Positions 46,292 through 57,061 of a stretch of 64,000 nucleotides of DNA are shown one piece after another; the stretch's first letter is position 1; every line of letters begins with the position of its first letter. The notes under the pieces are model-generated. The model ran no database searches. It worked only from the letters and a program-made list of their open reading frames with translations, and had not been told where the DNA came from. This DNA comes from Zopfochytrium polystomum (taxonomy: Eukaryota > Chytridiomycota > Chytridiomycetes > Chytridiales > Chytridiaceae). The stretch covers positions 1 through 64,000 of the forward strand of contig JAIVFJ010000204.1 of assembly GCA_025765615.1 (NCBI GenBank), written 5' to 3'. Both the position numbers and the translations under genes were made by a program.

Positions 46292-46896
46292 AAAGTGTCG
46301 AGCGACGTGCGAAGCCAGCCTCTTGATCTGGCGTCGAAAACGCTCTGTACAGGGGGCGACGGTTCGGCGGCATCCTTGCCGCATCGCATCGGCGCGACGC
46401 TGGGCTTCCAGCCGTCGTGGATCCGCCGCAGGGTCCGTCCGATCGCCGCCGCGAGGGCGACGCGGTCCTCCCTGGAGACGTCCTCGCGCTTCCACAAGCG
46501 GGCTCCGTTGATCCCGGGCAGCCGCGAGAGCACATGGGCGGAGCGCTTTCCGCCGCGGTCTTCGTCGTCGTTGGCGCCCTCGCACTGGACGACCGCAACG
46601 TGCTCCGGCGTGTTGAGGTGCTTCCCGTCAAGACCTGTGAGTGCCTGGAGTACTAGCCTCTCCCGGTGGAGCGCGCCGGCTGCGTAGACGTTTTTGGGCG
46701 CTTTGATGGCGTACTCCCCCTTCTGGGTGGTGACGAGGTGCACCGTCGAGTTCATGCCCGTGTCGTCGTGGACGATCGCCGTGATGGGTCCGATCGCCTC
46801 GCGGAGCCCGGTGCTGGAGAGGTAGCTGTGATCCACCACCGCAGATGGTGGCTCGCCGAGGGCTGATCCTGCCGTTGCTGCTGCCGATGTGTCCAT
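45856..46896 (-). CDS. APH/choline-kinase-fold phosphotransferase, C-terminally truncated
   Basis: Intron-free frame of 346 codons. The N-lobe has HDDTGMNSTVHLVTTQKGEYAIKAPK, with the ATP-binding Lys. The C-lobe has the Brenner-type motif LLVHGDAMVPNFLFE, as in aminoglycoside phosphotransferase and fructosamine-kinase relatives. Immediately after GWSLCI (about 46051), where the metal-binding Asp-Trp or Asp-Phe should follow, the frame continues for 64 codons that are only the antisense of the RGS gene. The last third of the C-lobe is missing, so the kinase is probably dead or a pseudogene, or its end lies in an exon I cannot see. The substrate cannot be predicted. The two genes converge and overlap on paper. 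Confidence 0.65.
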   Translation of the reverse strand: MDTSAAATAGSALGEPPSAVVDHSYLSSTGLREAIGPITAIVHDDTGMNSTVHLVTTQKGEYAIKAPKNVYAAGALHRERLVLQALTGLDGKHLNTPEHVAVVQCEGANDDEDRGGKRSAHVLSRLPGINGARLWKREDVSREDRVALAAAIGRTLRRIHDGWKPSVAPMRCGKDAAEPSPPVQSVFDARSRGWLRTSLDTFYSPRIARRLAALTDEEKEEGEDARRLLAEIRTVADTPASDKIRTDPPFWNDLLLVHGDAMVPNFLFEKDTDGEQGWSLCIGPSRSESAKRANPARKNSSASVIAAAKNWPSTAESSKGWSSDSEMETLACEDISERNSTALGSR

Positions 46897-47459
46897 TTCC
46901 AGGTCAACTTATCCTACAAAGTGGCTCGGTGTTTCCAACGTTCTCCAGCCGAAATAGGAACTGATCAAGAGAGGGGCTCACTCCTCCAAGTCTCCTCCGT
47001 TGATTCCATTCGCTCGTTCATGGTTGCACCTGCTCTTCTGCCCTGGTCGCCACCCGTGAGTCGGCACTCTTATTGCAGTGTGTAGTGTACAATGTCTCCC
47101 GCCTCCACAAATCCAGTAGGGTAAATGTTAGTGGCTCTTCTTGCAAAGCTCCCTTCTCTCCATCCCAGCAAGAGGGCCACTGTCAACCGTCTGCGCAAAT
47201 CATCCTGTTCCACTCCCGTAGTATGCGAGCTCCTCGGTGTGCAAGGTCAGCATGAAGCGCTATCGCAGTTGAAGCGTACGATCCTGGAATGATCCGTTGC
47301 CCTTACATTTGGAACAAACTCTCGAGCACGCTCAAAGAGCGGTCTTCACAAGACCAAATCTTCTGGCCCTGTCTTTCCTGGAACACACACAGGTTACTGT
47401 CAGCTGCGATCCGATACAATCTATCTTACGCAACACCATTTGAAACTTTCAACGCGCAG
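46897..47459. other. intergenic, nothing recognised
   Basis: Between the kinase start (-) and the small secreted protein (+). An in-frame upstream ORF from 47289 looks like leader sequence. Confidence 0.4.
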
Positions 47460-47798
47460 ATGCACTCGAAGGCCCCGACCTCATCCACTTTCGCCCGGAT
47501 CGTGGCACACCTCCTCGTCAGCGTTGTGATCCTGCTTTCGATCTCGCAGTCGTCCGCGGGGGTTTCGGCCACTGCCGCCTATTTGATGGACTGCGACAAG
47601 ACCCCCTCTGGCTCGTCGTGCTTTGCGGTGTGCACGTGCACGAGGCACTCGGGCCGACTGATCTGCTCGACGCAGAAGGATGGACTGAGGTGCCCAGAGC
47701 TCGGTGTCTGCTGGTGCGAGGAGTTGAATGCTGAGCCAATGGCCCATTTTGGAACCCCACATAAAAACATTGGTCTTACAACAGTTTTCGTCCAATAA
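47460..47798 (+). CDS. small secreted cysteine-rich protein
   Basis: 112 aa with no intron. I start at 47460 because this Met begins a clear signal peptide (IVAHLLVSVVILLSISQSSA); a longer frame opens at 47289. The mature part has nine cysteines in about 75 residues, eight of them between MDCDKTP and WCEE (LMDC, GSSCFAVCTCTR, LICSTQ, GLRCPEL, GVCWCEE). Such a pattern suggests a disulfide-stabilised fold, loosely thyroglobulin-type-1-like because of the VC.CTR...RCPE..VCWC order. I cannot identify the family. Small secreted Cys-rich proteins in fungi serve in adhesion, defence or host interaction; none of these can be claimed here. The stop overlaps an AATAAA. Confidence 0.6.
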   Translation: MHSKAPTSSTFARIVAHLLVSVVILLSISQSSAGVSATAAYLMDCDKTPSGSSCFAVCTCTRHSGRLICSTQKDGLRCPELGVCWCEELNAEPMAHFGTPHKNIGLTTVFVQ

Positions 47799-47814
47799 AT
47801 AAATTGGTCCAGCC

Positions 47815-49548
47815 CTTCGAAAACTGGTTTCCCTGCGCCTCCCTTCCTAGCTTCTTTCGTCTTCGTCTTGAGCGGAGCCGCGACTTTCGGCCTCTTCTTC
47901 TCAGGTTTGCTTCGCCCGTCAGATTCGTCTCCTGGCAGTGGAGCCTGATCCTCGGAAGATCGCTTAGGAACAGGGACTGTTGAGTCGGAATTCGGGCGTT
48001 TCGCCGTGGCAGATGAAAAAGTGGATTCAGAGCTGATCGCAGCTGAGGTGTCATAGTCGTCTCCTGACGCGTCCGAATCTTCATCGTCCTCGTCGTTATC
48101 ACTCCCGTCCTAACCACCTAGATCGGATCCCACCTGACTTCCTGAGTCATCTTCGTCGTCCTCATCATCATCCTCCTCCTCGTCCTCACTTTCGTCGTCC
48201 TCCACACTTTCCTCCTCACCACCTCCGCTGTCCTCAATCATCACTATCTCCATCCCGGCCATGCGCGACGAGTGCCGGCACCCTCCAGCACCGCACCTGA
48301 GCGTCATGGCTGCACCCCATCAACCACCCAACCCCCTCCCCATCCTCGACGCCGACCAACCGCTCGATGCCGTCGTCGCCCGTCGGGACGACCGTATCGA
48401 TACGGTTCGGCAGGACGTGGACGATGCGGATGGCGCCGTCGCCGCAGCCCGCCGCGACGTTGTTCTCGTCGATGCGGACGAGCGCGTCGACGGACGTCCG
48501 CTTTCGCCGTGGAGCCGTACACGAAGCGCGGCGGCATGCGGTCGGTGGTGTCGCCCCAGTTGCCGGCGGTGTAGAGGGAGATGAGGCCGCCGGACGTGCC
48601 GACGATGGCCTTTTTCGAGTGCTGTTGCATGGTTGGGCGAAGGGGGCGGTGATGTGAAGCGTGCGGGGTGTCAACGTCTGCGCTGTGCGGCGGTGGAAAA
48701 GCCTACTCACCCTTACGAACTGGACGCAGGAGAGCTCGTCGTCTTCGGGGTCGGACACCTGCACCGGTTTGCTCTTCCGAATGTCAAAGACCGCCAGGGT
48801 GCCGTCGGAGCTTGTGGCCAGCAGCGTGTTGGAATCGCTCGGCGATTGCGCAAAGGCGGAAATGTACTCGGTTTGGACGGCGTAATGCTGGGCCAGCTTC
48901 CGCTGCCGGGTATCCCAAACCTAAGCGAGAGGACGAGCGGTATTGGCTCAGTGAGCTGGATCATCCTGCGTTGAAGGAAACACGTACATTTACAACGCCG
49001 GCTTCATCGCCTGTAACGACAACATTGGAATCGACGGCAAGAACAGTATTAATGGCCCCCCTGAACGAAACTCACACTTCGTTGACTATTGGGGGCTGAG
49101 TGAGTCTTCTCACTTGTGCGCGTCTTTCTTCTTCAAGATGATGGCGGAGGTGTCCGCGTCGATTACTGCCAGGGTTTTGTCCTTACCGGCGGTGAAGAGA
49201 ACTTTGTTGCAAAGTTGGCTGTCAAGGTTCTGACAAACGATGAATCTGATTACCTTTCCCATCAGTGCCAAAGTCGACCGCACGGCACGATCCTTTGTGA
49301 AGCTTGACTTTGAAGACCTCTTTCGACTTGAGGTTGCGGACTTCGAACTTTGCGTCTGCCTCGCCGTCGTCCTCGTCGGGAGGAATCGTGCAGCGGTGAC
49401 TTTTGCAGAAACGTCAGGATGGTCACACCCAGAGTGGAGCAATGTGACCTACCCGACAACGTGTCCACTGATCAACGCCGTCGCGACGATGCCCCTTCTA
49501 TGGTGGGCGGACCGCAAGGTCGAGCGCAACGTCGAGCAGCTCGATCAT
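47815..49548 (-). CDS. JIP5: Jip5/WDR55-like WD40 protein, frames disrupted
   Basis: Jip5/WDR55 is a nucleolar WD40 protein linked to ribosome biogenesis. Likely exons are 49548-49453, 49399-49254, 49201-49114, 49060-48988, 48920-48711 and 48621 onward. Recognisable blocks are IVATALISGHVV, KGSCRAVDFGTDGK, VLFTAGKDKTLAVIDADT, VTGDEAGVVNVWDTR, LLATSSDGTLAVFDIRK, KKAIVGTSGGLISLY, NWGDTTDRMP, CGDGAIRIVHVLPNRI and an acidic tail. The reading frame is lost near 49510 and 48490, and again before the acidic tail near 48255. One TAG sits in the tail at about 48110, after which an acidic then Lys-rich frame goes on to about 47815. Order and content are otherwise complete, so either this copy is newly dead or the assembly has base errors. 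Confidence 0.7.
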
Positions 49549-49632
49549 GCGGGGCGGACTGATGAGACGTCCTTGTCAAAACCAACTTGTCACAACTTGT
49601 CTGGCTTATATTTGCACACCACGAAGAGACCG

Positions 49633-52366
49633 TCAGTGCTCGCAAAGGGAAAACTCCCGCTCCACCGCCTGGTTCTGCTCGTTCTTGGTGTACTTTCTGT
49701 GGTGCATCAGCTCAAGTCGTTGCGCGCACGCCTCCTGCCATGATAAGCCGTCCTTCGCAAAGCCCACCACCATCCGAACCACCTCGTCCGGCAGTTCAAA
49801 TCCTTTCCTCCTGGCAGCATGCGAGACAAGAATGGACAGCTGCGTGCGTCTCTTGGAGTTCCAGCGACGCGGCGGCAAGTCGGCGGTGGTCGTGATGGGA
49901 CTGTCGGGGTCCACCAGGAAGAAGCAGAGGACTTTGCGTTTCAGAGGTACAGTCGCACGCGAGTGCGCAGAAATGCGTCGCACGCGGTGTTGCAACGAGT
50001 TGGGAAAAACCAAGACCCGATTTTCCCGCGTTTGGACTGAGCCGAATTCAAGCGCTCCGTCGGTTTCGTAACTCCAGCTGTCACATTCTGTGATATCCTG
50101 GTAAAGTTTTGTTTTGTCGTCTCGATCAACAACACCACGCGACACCAAACTGGAGACAAAAACGAACAGAGGAGTCGATTAATTTGAAAGGGAGGCGTAA
50201 TGAATAGCTCATTCCTCGACAGTACTCACCGTGTAATATCAGCACGGTAATAATCCTCTTTGCACGGGTAATCGTAACCAGACCGACGCCTACGAAACGC
50301 AAGTCCGTTATCCTCGATCCCCACAGAGGACGCATAGTAGTAGATGGCGGATGCGATGATCTTCTCCTGAGGCTCTCCCTCAACGTGCCAAGTACCAGAA
50401 TAGTGTTGTCCGGGCTCCAAAATGTAGTTGGCAGCTTTCACAATCACCTACAGATTCAATTCAGCACAAGATTTCCGACAATGTGGAGCCATGGCCCCAC
50501 ACCTGCAGCTCTTTGTACTCTTCTTCACCATTCGGGTCAGGGTACAGCGAACGATCTAGCGTGTGCTGCTTTTGTCGTTCATTGTTCCACTGGCGAACAA
50601 TCGGGAGTCTAAGGCAAGGATTTTCGTACTTCTTCGCGAATCGAGACATGCTGACGCATTTCGACAGTAGAGGCAGCACAATGCTGAACACATTTGCGAC
50701 AATATCGTGAAGCTCTAGGTTATCGCTGGGATCCACGTTATTGATGGGAGAAGCGATCTCAACGTGACCATCTTTGTAAACGCGGAAGACAGACGGGAGC
50801 CACTGTCAAACCGAAATAGGGAAATAGGGAATATTAGTGCAATACCTGAGGCAGTCTCTGAGTTTCCATACCTGATAATAAACTGCTTCTTGATCCTCCT
50901 CAGATTCTTCTCCCGGCAGGCTAGGCAGAAAGGCATCGCTGGAAGGCGTTTCAGGTGCTCGCCCCTTTTCAAACCGAAATAGGGAAACAGGGAATATTAG
51001 TGCAATACCTGAGGCAGTCTCTGAGTTTCCATACCTGATAATAAACTGCCTCTTGATCCTCCTCAGATTCTTCTCCCGGCAGGCTAGGCAGAAAGTCATC
51101 GCTGGAAGGCGTTTCGGGTGCTCGCCCCTTTTTTATCAATGGAAAAAGGCCTTCATTGAGTTAGCTTAGCCGAACGGCAAAACTTGTATGTCTACTTGGA
51201 TGTATGATATCTTGAACAATGCCCTTTACATGTGGGTGGAAGTCCTTTAAATACCAGAGAAAAAGAGAGGTTAGCAGGATCACTGATTGGCCTTCCGGCC
51301 CAAGTTTTCGACCTTGTTTGGAGCGTCTGCAATCCAATCCAAGTAGCTTTCGAGTTCAACTCGAATTGATTCCGGCACCAAACGGTCAGCACAGTAAACT
51401 GCCTCGCCGTCTCCGAGAAAGCCGACGGGATGTCCACAAGCGCCGTAGTCCTTAACGAGCCTGAGCTCGTCGCTGTAACCACGTTTTTTGGGGTTCAGCT
51501 TGCTTGTTGGACCAGTCGAGCTCATCGAAGTCCAACCCCATGCCCGTCCGTTCTGCCACATTCTGTTTGCTTTGTAGACCCCCTCGCCAAGTTTGCAACG
51601 GTCGGCCCGAACGCGCTTGATAATTTGGAGAGCGTTCGCCAGCCCTGCCACTTCGAGTGGATGCTGGCGAAGTGCAACGCGATGGCGATAGGTGGTGAAG
51701 TGGTCCGAATCGGCATATTCTACGCAAGTCAAGAGCGGGCAGTTCCACCGTGGGTCGTCGGGAACCGCGTCTTGATCTAGCTCCTCTTTAATGTTCTATT
51801 GTGGAAATAGGTACCGTCAGTTCACATTTATGCACGCACCGATGTCACTGTACCCCAAGAATCTTACCTCGGTCAATAGGTTCCTCTCGTCGTCCTCCTC
51901 TGGTCCATCCGCATTCCGTCCAGAACCGCACACTCGGGCTCTCGCGGGGCGGAAGCAACTCCTCCTTGACCGCCTCGACGAGCGGGGCGACGATGCGCGA
52001 CGGCGCAGCCTCCCTCGCAGCACGGATCTCCCGCCTGCAGTCGTCGGAGAGGCCGCTGCGGGGCCGCCTCGCGAGCCATTCTGTGGCGCGGGCGTGACGG
52101 GCAGCTCGGGCAACCGGGTCCGTGATCTCTGCGACGAGCGGCGACGGCCTGCGACGTCGCGGTCGACGCCCTGGGCGACGGCCTCTGCGATCCACTTTGC
52201 GGCAATGTCCTTGCGGTCTGCGGCCTTGCGGCGAGTGTGCGTTGACGGTCGAGAGGAGCTTTGCCTGCCAGTCGGGCTTTGCCTTGATCTCGGCGGCGAG
52301 CCACTCGGCGAACAGAGACGTCTCGTGTGTGGCGGTGGCGGTGGCGGTGTCTTCATCCAGATCCAT
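49633..52366 (-). CDS. DUF4246-family protein, partly disrupted
   Basis: DUF4246 proteins are fungal, of unestablished function. The C-terminal half is plain: AVYCADRLVPESIRVELE, WLPSVFRVYKDGHVEI, INNVDPSDNLELHDIVANVF, VIVKAANYILEPGQHYSG then TWHVEGEPQEKIIASAIYYY, RVLVFPNSLQHRV, KVLCFFLVDPDSPI and EACAQRLELMHHRKY, with a stop at 49633. The likely N-terminus is at 52366 (ETSLFAEWLAAEIKAKPDW, then in another frame DIAAKWIAEAVAQ). There the frame changes at least twice within 500 bp. Several exons are separated by short introns that I did not fully resolve. One exon-intron segment is tandemly duplicated at 50806-51133. The first part may be damaged, or the assembly imprecise. Confidence 0.65.
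50806..51133. repeat. direct tandem duplication, two units of about 163 bp
   Basis: Unit 50806-50970 and unit 50971-51133 are almost identical, differing at only a few positions. Each holds the same exon of the DUF4246 gene on the minus strand (acidic segment, SSDDFLPSLPGEESEEDQEA in one copy) and most of the following intron. The near-identity means the duplication is recent. Confidence 0.92.
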
Positions 52367-52426
52367 GTCAACTGCAACTCTGTCCGTTTCCCTTTTGTGT
52401 CGTTTCCCCAAACTGTCTTTATTTAT

Positions 52427-53080
52427 TCAAATGAGGTTCCAATACAGTTCACCTTTCTTGTTGCGGCTCTGCAGCCCATCCACGGTGAGGGCGACCGCGA
52501 GTCCCGCGGGGACGAAGGGCGAAGTGAAGTCGAGGTGGAAAGAGACGTTGCGGGCCGTGCTGGCCGCTATCATCGGGAGGGGTTGTTCCGCCGCGGGCCT
52601 AGCGCGGGTTTTGGGCAATGAGCTTGTCGAAAATGTCGTATCTGTAGTGATTGACTCTTGAAGTGTTAGAAGGGAGCGAGAGTGAGAAGTCGAATTCAGA
52701 GCGTGAATAGGGATTATCATAGCCACGGGACGATGGGACGGACTGCGCAAGACAAGGATGGAAACGCTGGATCACTCATTGAACAGTGCGTGCTGGAACG
52801 AGTCATCTTCGCTGGTGTGCGTCATGAACAGCTTCCCCTGCTCGGGCCTCAGCAGGTTTGTGAACTCGGTCGGCGCAGGCGTCACCTTGGCACTGTGGTA
52901 GACGAGGCTCCACCCAAAAACGTTATAGCCATAATAGAAGCGGTCGCTGTCCTTGAACCTTCCCAAAACCTGCCGGCTTGTTCCGCATCAAGGCATCGGA
53001 GGCCTTCCCGTGAGGAAAGCTGTGCAGCGTCTGCAAGCCCGCGACATCGGTTTAGACGTGGCCCGTAGTGATCTCTCAGT
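52427..53080 (-). pseudogene. fragment of a solute-binding-protein gene
   Basis: Matches the middle of the related locus at 54271-55412. GRFKDSDRFYYGYNVFGW parallels EIKDSDGYYYGYNVFG, LFMTHTSEDDSFQHALFNE parallels LVMTYPNDDDSFQQTLFNL, and a further piece (YDIFDKLIAQNPR) precedes a frame break. No start, signal peptide or complete end is present here. It is a relic of the same family. Confidence 0.7.
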
Positions 53081-53849
53081 CAATGTCGAGCGTCCGAGTT
53101 CCGCCGGGCTTCTTATTCCTATTTTCTTTCAGTTTTAGAAGGATGGCACGCGTCACGTGCACGACTTTTAGGCACGAGATAAGCTCAGATGAATGGACAT
53201 GCAGGCAGGCACGAGGAGCTCCGTCGAAGGCACAGTCGAGGGAGTAGTGCTTTGGGTTGTTGCCGCCGCCGTGATAAATTGCGAAGGCTCGTGTGTTTTG
53301 CCTTTTCGGCGCTGCTGATTGGTCATGAGACTGCGATCAAAAAGAACTTACTTGTTTTGCATAATATTACCCATCGGGCATCATCCACAAAGTGGCAAGT
53401 GTCAACCGATGCTTTGCTTTGTGTGCCATGGAATCTCCGTGAGCGCCTCTAATTTTCCGACGTCTGGCAAACGCGCTTCCTCGAACAATCATAGCGATGC
53501 TGCCCCATGATGATTGCAAACCATCCGCGGAACCTCGTATATCGTAAACTGTACCCGAATGTACCATTATTTTTTTTATTTTTTTTAATATTTTTTTTTG
53601 TTTTCAGCTAGTTTCTCAACGACCCAAGAGTAAGGCGTTCTGTTGCTAAGGGTTGGCAGATGATGATTAGAAATAAACTTATTGAGGGGACTGTCAAATT
53701 GCGAAGACCTTCGGTGACCAGGAACAGTACTCCTCCATTTTCGCCTCGACGCCGGCGATTCGCGACGGCAACTCCCGCTGCGAGACGACTGCTTGCCAAA
53801 AAGAAAATCTCGACCATTTATCGACAAGCGCTGTCGTCAAGCCACTCCA
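53081..53849. other. intergenic, nothing recognised with confidence
   Basis: T-rich run at about 53570-53600. Short frames around 53620-53830 (both strands) look random. It may be further decayed DNA of the solute-binding-protein cluster, but I cannot align it by eye. Confidence 0.35.
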
Positions 53850-54110
53850 ATAAACTGAGTTAACAACGCATCCTCCAACGGGCTGAGTCCCCCGACCGCC
53901 TCTGTGGGGGCGTCCTGGCAGAGTTCGTTGTGAGGGAGCTGCAGAGGTAAGCGCAGTGAGGAGCGAGGACACAGAGCTTTTCGGTGAAGCAGTGGGAGTG
54001 GCCTTTTTCCGGTAGATGTGGGACTCTCCTGAAACGGCAAGCACTGAAAGGTTGGAGATTTTTGCCGCTGTTCCGGAATTTCCGCCAACACATGAAGCAG
54101 GAAGAGAAAT
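53850..54110 (-). pseudogene. 5' relic of a solute-binding-protein gene
   Basis: GAACTCTGCCAGGACGCCCC here parallels GAGCTGTACCAGGACGCCCT in the signal-peptide-proximal part of the locus at 54271-55412, preceded by a similar Ser/Leu/Ala leader. It may be the 5' end of the same dead copy as 52427-53080, separated by an insertion or rearrangement. Confidence 0.4.
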
Positions 54111-54270
54111 CAATTCTTTCCCTTCGCCCCACTTCTACCATTTTGTTGTCCCAGTCAACATTTGAGAAGATATGGGTACCGAACAACAACAGTCTTTCTA
54201 TTCATGGACTGGCCCGGATCAAAACAGACCCGCCCCATCCTTCATTGAGGCACGTCACCCACAACCCAGT

Positions 54271-55412
54271 TTACAACCCATCCACCAACGGGCTGAGCCC
54301 CTGTGGCGTGCCAATCTTGGACTCGATAAAGAACCGGAACCGCTCCACCGCGGGGCGGTCCGCCATGTACTTTGCAAACGCGGTCAGGTCAAACTTCTCG
54401 TTCGCAGGCTTGTCGCCGTTCGCGGGCGACACGTCCTTCCTGACCGACGGCGAGTTAGCGGCCTGAAAGTCCTTGGACAGCAAAAAGTTGGCAAACAGCT
54501 TTGCGGTCTTTGGGTGCACGCCTTGGCGAGGATCGCGGCGGTCTGCGACCAGGTGGTTGCCGGGACGTCGGTGGGATTGACGACGACCAGACCCGGGGGC
54601 CCGAAGGCAGCGGTGTAGGCGTGGTAGTAGGAGCCGTTGCCGTTCAAGCTTGCAGACATGAGGGCGATGGGGGTTGCGCCGCCGCGGACCCAGCGCGGGT
54701 TTTGCGCGATGAGCTTGTCGAAAAGTCATAGCCGTAGTGGTTCACTCTGGAGGGGTTGACGGGGAGGGGGGACGGAAGGCGGGTAGTGGGGACAAGGAGT
54801 CAGTTTGAGAACAGTGAAAGAGACAAGAACAGTGGCACTCACAAGTTAAACAAAGTTTGCTGGAACGAGTCATCGTCATTAGGGTACGTCATGACCAGCT
54901 TGTCCTTCAGCTCGGGTCACAGTAGGTCAATGAACCCGGTGGGTGTAGGTGTCACGTGGGCGGTGTTGTACAGGAGGGCCTATCCAAACACGTTATAGCC
55001 ATAGTAGTAGCCGTCGCTGTCCTTGATCTCGTCGAAAACCTGCCCAAAACCGGCCGGCTTGTACTGCATCAACGCGCCGGCGTCCTTCCAACGAGGAAAG
55101 TCGTGCAGCGTCTGCAGGGTGGCCCGAGGCGACCTCTCGGTCAACGTAACCGTCGTGGTACTTGGAAAGGTCAATGGTGACGTTGTACTTGATGCCTGGG
55201 AAAGCCGACTCCCAGGCCTGCTTGATGCTGTCCTGCTTGTTGAGCTCGTCGCCGCCGGCACGGACGTTGAGGACTCCGCCCTCGATGAGGGCGTCCTGGT
55301 ACAGCTCGCTGAGGGACCTGGTCTCTTCAGGGCAAAGGCTCAGAGAGGGAGCTGCGGAAGCGAGCGCGGTGAAGGCCAAGAGGGAAGCGAGGACAGCGGA
55401 GCATTGTCGGTG
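54271..55412 (-). pseudogene. bacterial-type extracellular solute-binding protein gene, disrupted
   Basis: Resembles the ferric-iron/molybdate-type periplasmic binding proteins that also occur as secreted proteins in fungi. Blocks in order: a leader (VLASLLAFTALASAAPS), LSELYQDALIEGGVLNVRAG, NVTIDLSKYHDGYVDRE, LQTLHDFPRWKDAGALMQY, DGYYYGYNVFG, LVMTYPNDDDSFQQTLFNL, an intron at about 54740-54840, KLIAQNPRWVRGGATPIAL, GPPGLVVVNP, ATTWSQTAAILAKA, LFANFLLSKDFQAANSPSVR and MADRPAVERFRFFIE. Lesions: no in-frame ATG for the leader, a frame change near 55120, TAG after YNVFG, TGA before PELKDKL, and a frame change near 54520. Together these argue for a pseudogene. Confidence 0.75.
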
Positions 55413-57061
55413 AAGTTGTGATGGTGGCGGCTTTTCCTGCTTCCTCGGGGGGCCTTCCTCACTGTTTTTATGGGGTGTTTCGACGCTTTCCGCCAAGAAG
55501 CGGCAACGCGCGAGCACACTGAAAAGAAGGTTTGGCGTAGAGAGTATGTCGTCATTTTCTCCTTTGCCGATTTTGAGCGAACAATCTGCTCTGCGCCTAG
55601 CTGTCTGTCACTGCGGCCTGCTCGTCGTTCCTTTCTGTTCCTTTCTGTTCCTCGCCACTTTCCCTCTTTCTCCACCTCCTTTTGACAACCTCCGACGAGC
55701 AACCGCCAACCGCTGGTCCTCGAAGGACACAGGCACTCGGAGGCTTGTGAATCTCTGAAGAGGAAAGAACGCTGCATAATTCTCAACTCAATTGTGTGCG
55801 GCAGACGGCAAATAACATGTGCGCCGATCTGGCTCGTGGGCCCGAGAGGTTGAGCGCCCGCCGAGGTTGCCTTTTCTTTTTTTTTCCCCCGCTGCTGCTG
55901 CGCCGGATCTCACGCTCAGTTTGGCAAGTGCCTGAACCTGCCTGCTTTTCCTCCGGTTTCCTTGCATGCCCTTTTTTTTTTTTTTTTTTTCTTTCGGCGC
56001 GGTTCCCACCCACTGGCCCCATACTTGTCCACGCGCCCTTCTCCAGTGGAAGCTTGGATGGAATGGACTTCCGGAGCTCGATGGCATTAGGGGGCGCCCA
56101 GTTGCTTATTTCTGATGACGAGGCTTTTCCAAAACATCATCTTTCTCGTTGGTCTTTGTACTCCACGTTGCTATCACGTTCCTTGATTTCGTCATACTTC
56201 TAGTGTTCGCGGCTTTACTGTGATCCCTTGATTATTGTCAGTGTGTTTGCTGGTTCCTTCTACGAAACTTACGCTCTGCATTTGCAAACTCTAGCTGGAC
56301 CTTCAAGCCAGTTAATTTTGCCTAGCGGAGCTGCGAAGCATTGTGCCCCTTGACTTTGCTTTATTCCTACTGTTCCTTTCCAACCTCCGCTCCTTCGTGG
56401 TGCCACTATACTGGGGCGAACGCGGCTCTGGCCCAAGAGAGCGTGGTCTTGCACCTACTCCGGTAAGCGCGTGATAGGCCCGCTGTCGAACAGCAGTTCG
56501 CTTTGCCCTGTCGACCTCGACAAGGACTCACCCTCGGGCCGGCCCAAGGCAGATTGCCCTCGTGCAGATGCTGCAACAAAAGGCTGCCCGCGAGGTCGCC
56601 CAAATGTTGTCTGTTACCTTCCCTCGTGCCCCCCTATTGGGCGCGATTCCACAGTAGTCGTTCCAAGGAAACTCCACGGACAGGTTCAGCATCAAGTCGG
56701 GAACCTCAACACTGGCTTGTTAGTTGACGTCGCTGGCCGCTCTCCGCGAACTACTGACCATGGCCTCGAGATTTGATTACTACTTGCTGAGGCATCCACA
56801 GCGGACGAAGAGAGGAAGAGGGGATCGAGGCTTGGTGCAGGGGCAACGGGTTTTTTGCGATGGGAAGTAAAAATCTCGGCAGCACCGCCAGAGAAACGCG
56901 CTTCGACTATCCAGAAGCAGCGTCCGGATAGAAATTTCGAGAAGGGTTAGGACGATTGAATATATTGCGCGCAATGGCTGAGTATATTCCGCCCAGAATA
57001 ATGTGTTTGTCCTCAAGGAGCATCAACACGAGAAGATAAAGCCCAAATCATCAGATCCCAT
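55413..57061. other. long intergenic region, no gene seen
   Basis: About 1.65 kb. It contains a T run at about 55972-55991 and pyrimidine-rich stretches; ORFs are short and of random composition. It probably includes the promoter remnant of the solute-binding-protein locus. No RNA gene recognised. Confidence 0.4.

Noticed and set aside
55413..57061. Short frames such as 55796-56203 and 56471-56776 as genes
   Set aside because: No domain, no splice support, and composition set by T-rich and GC-rich tracts.
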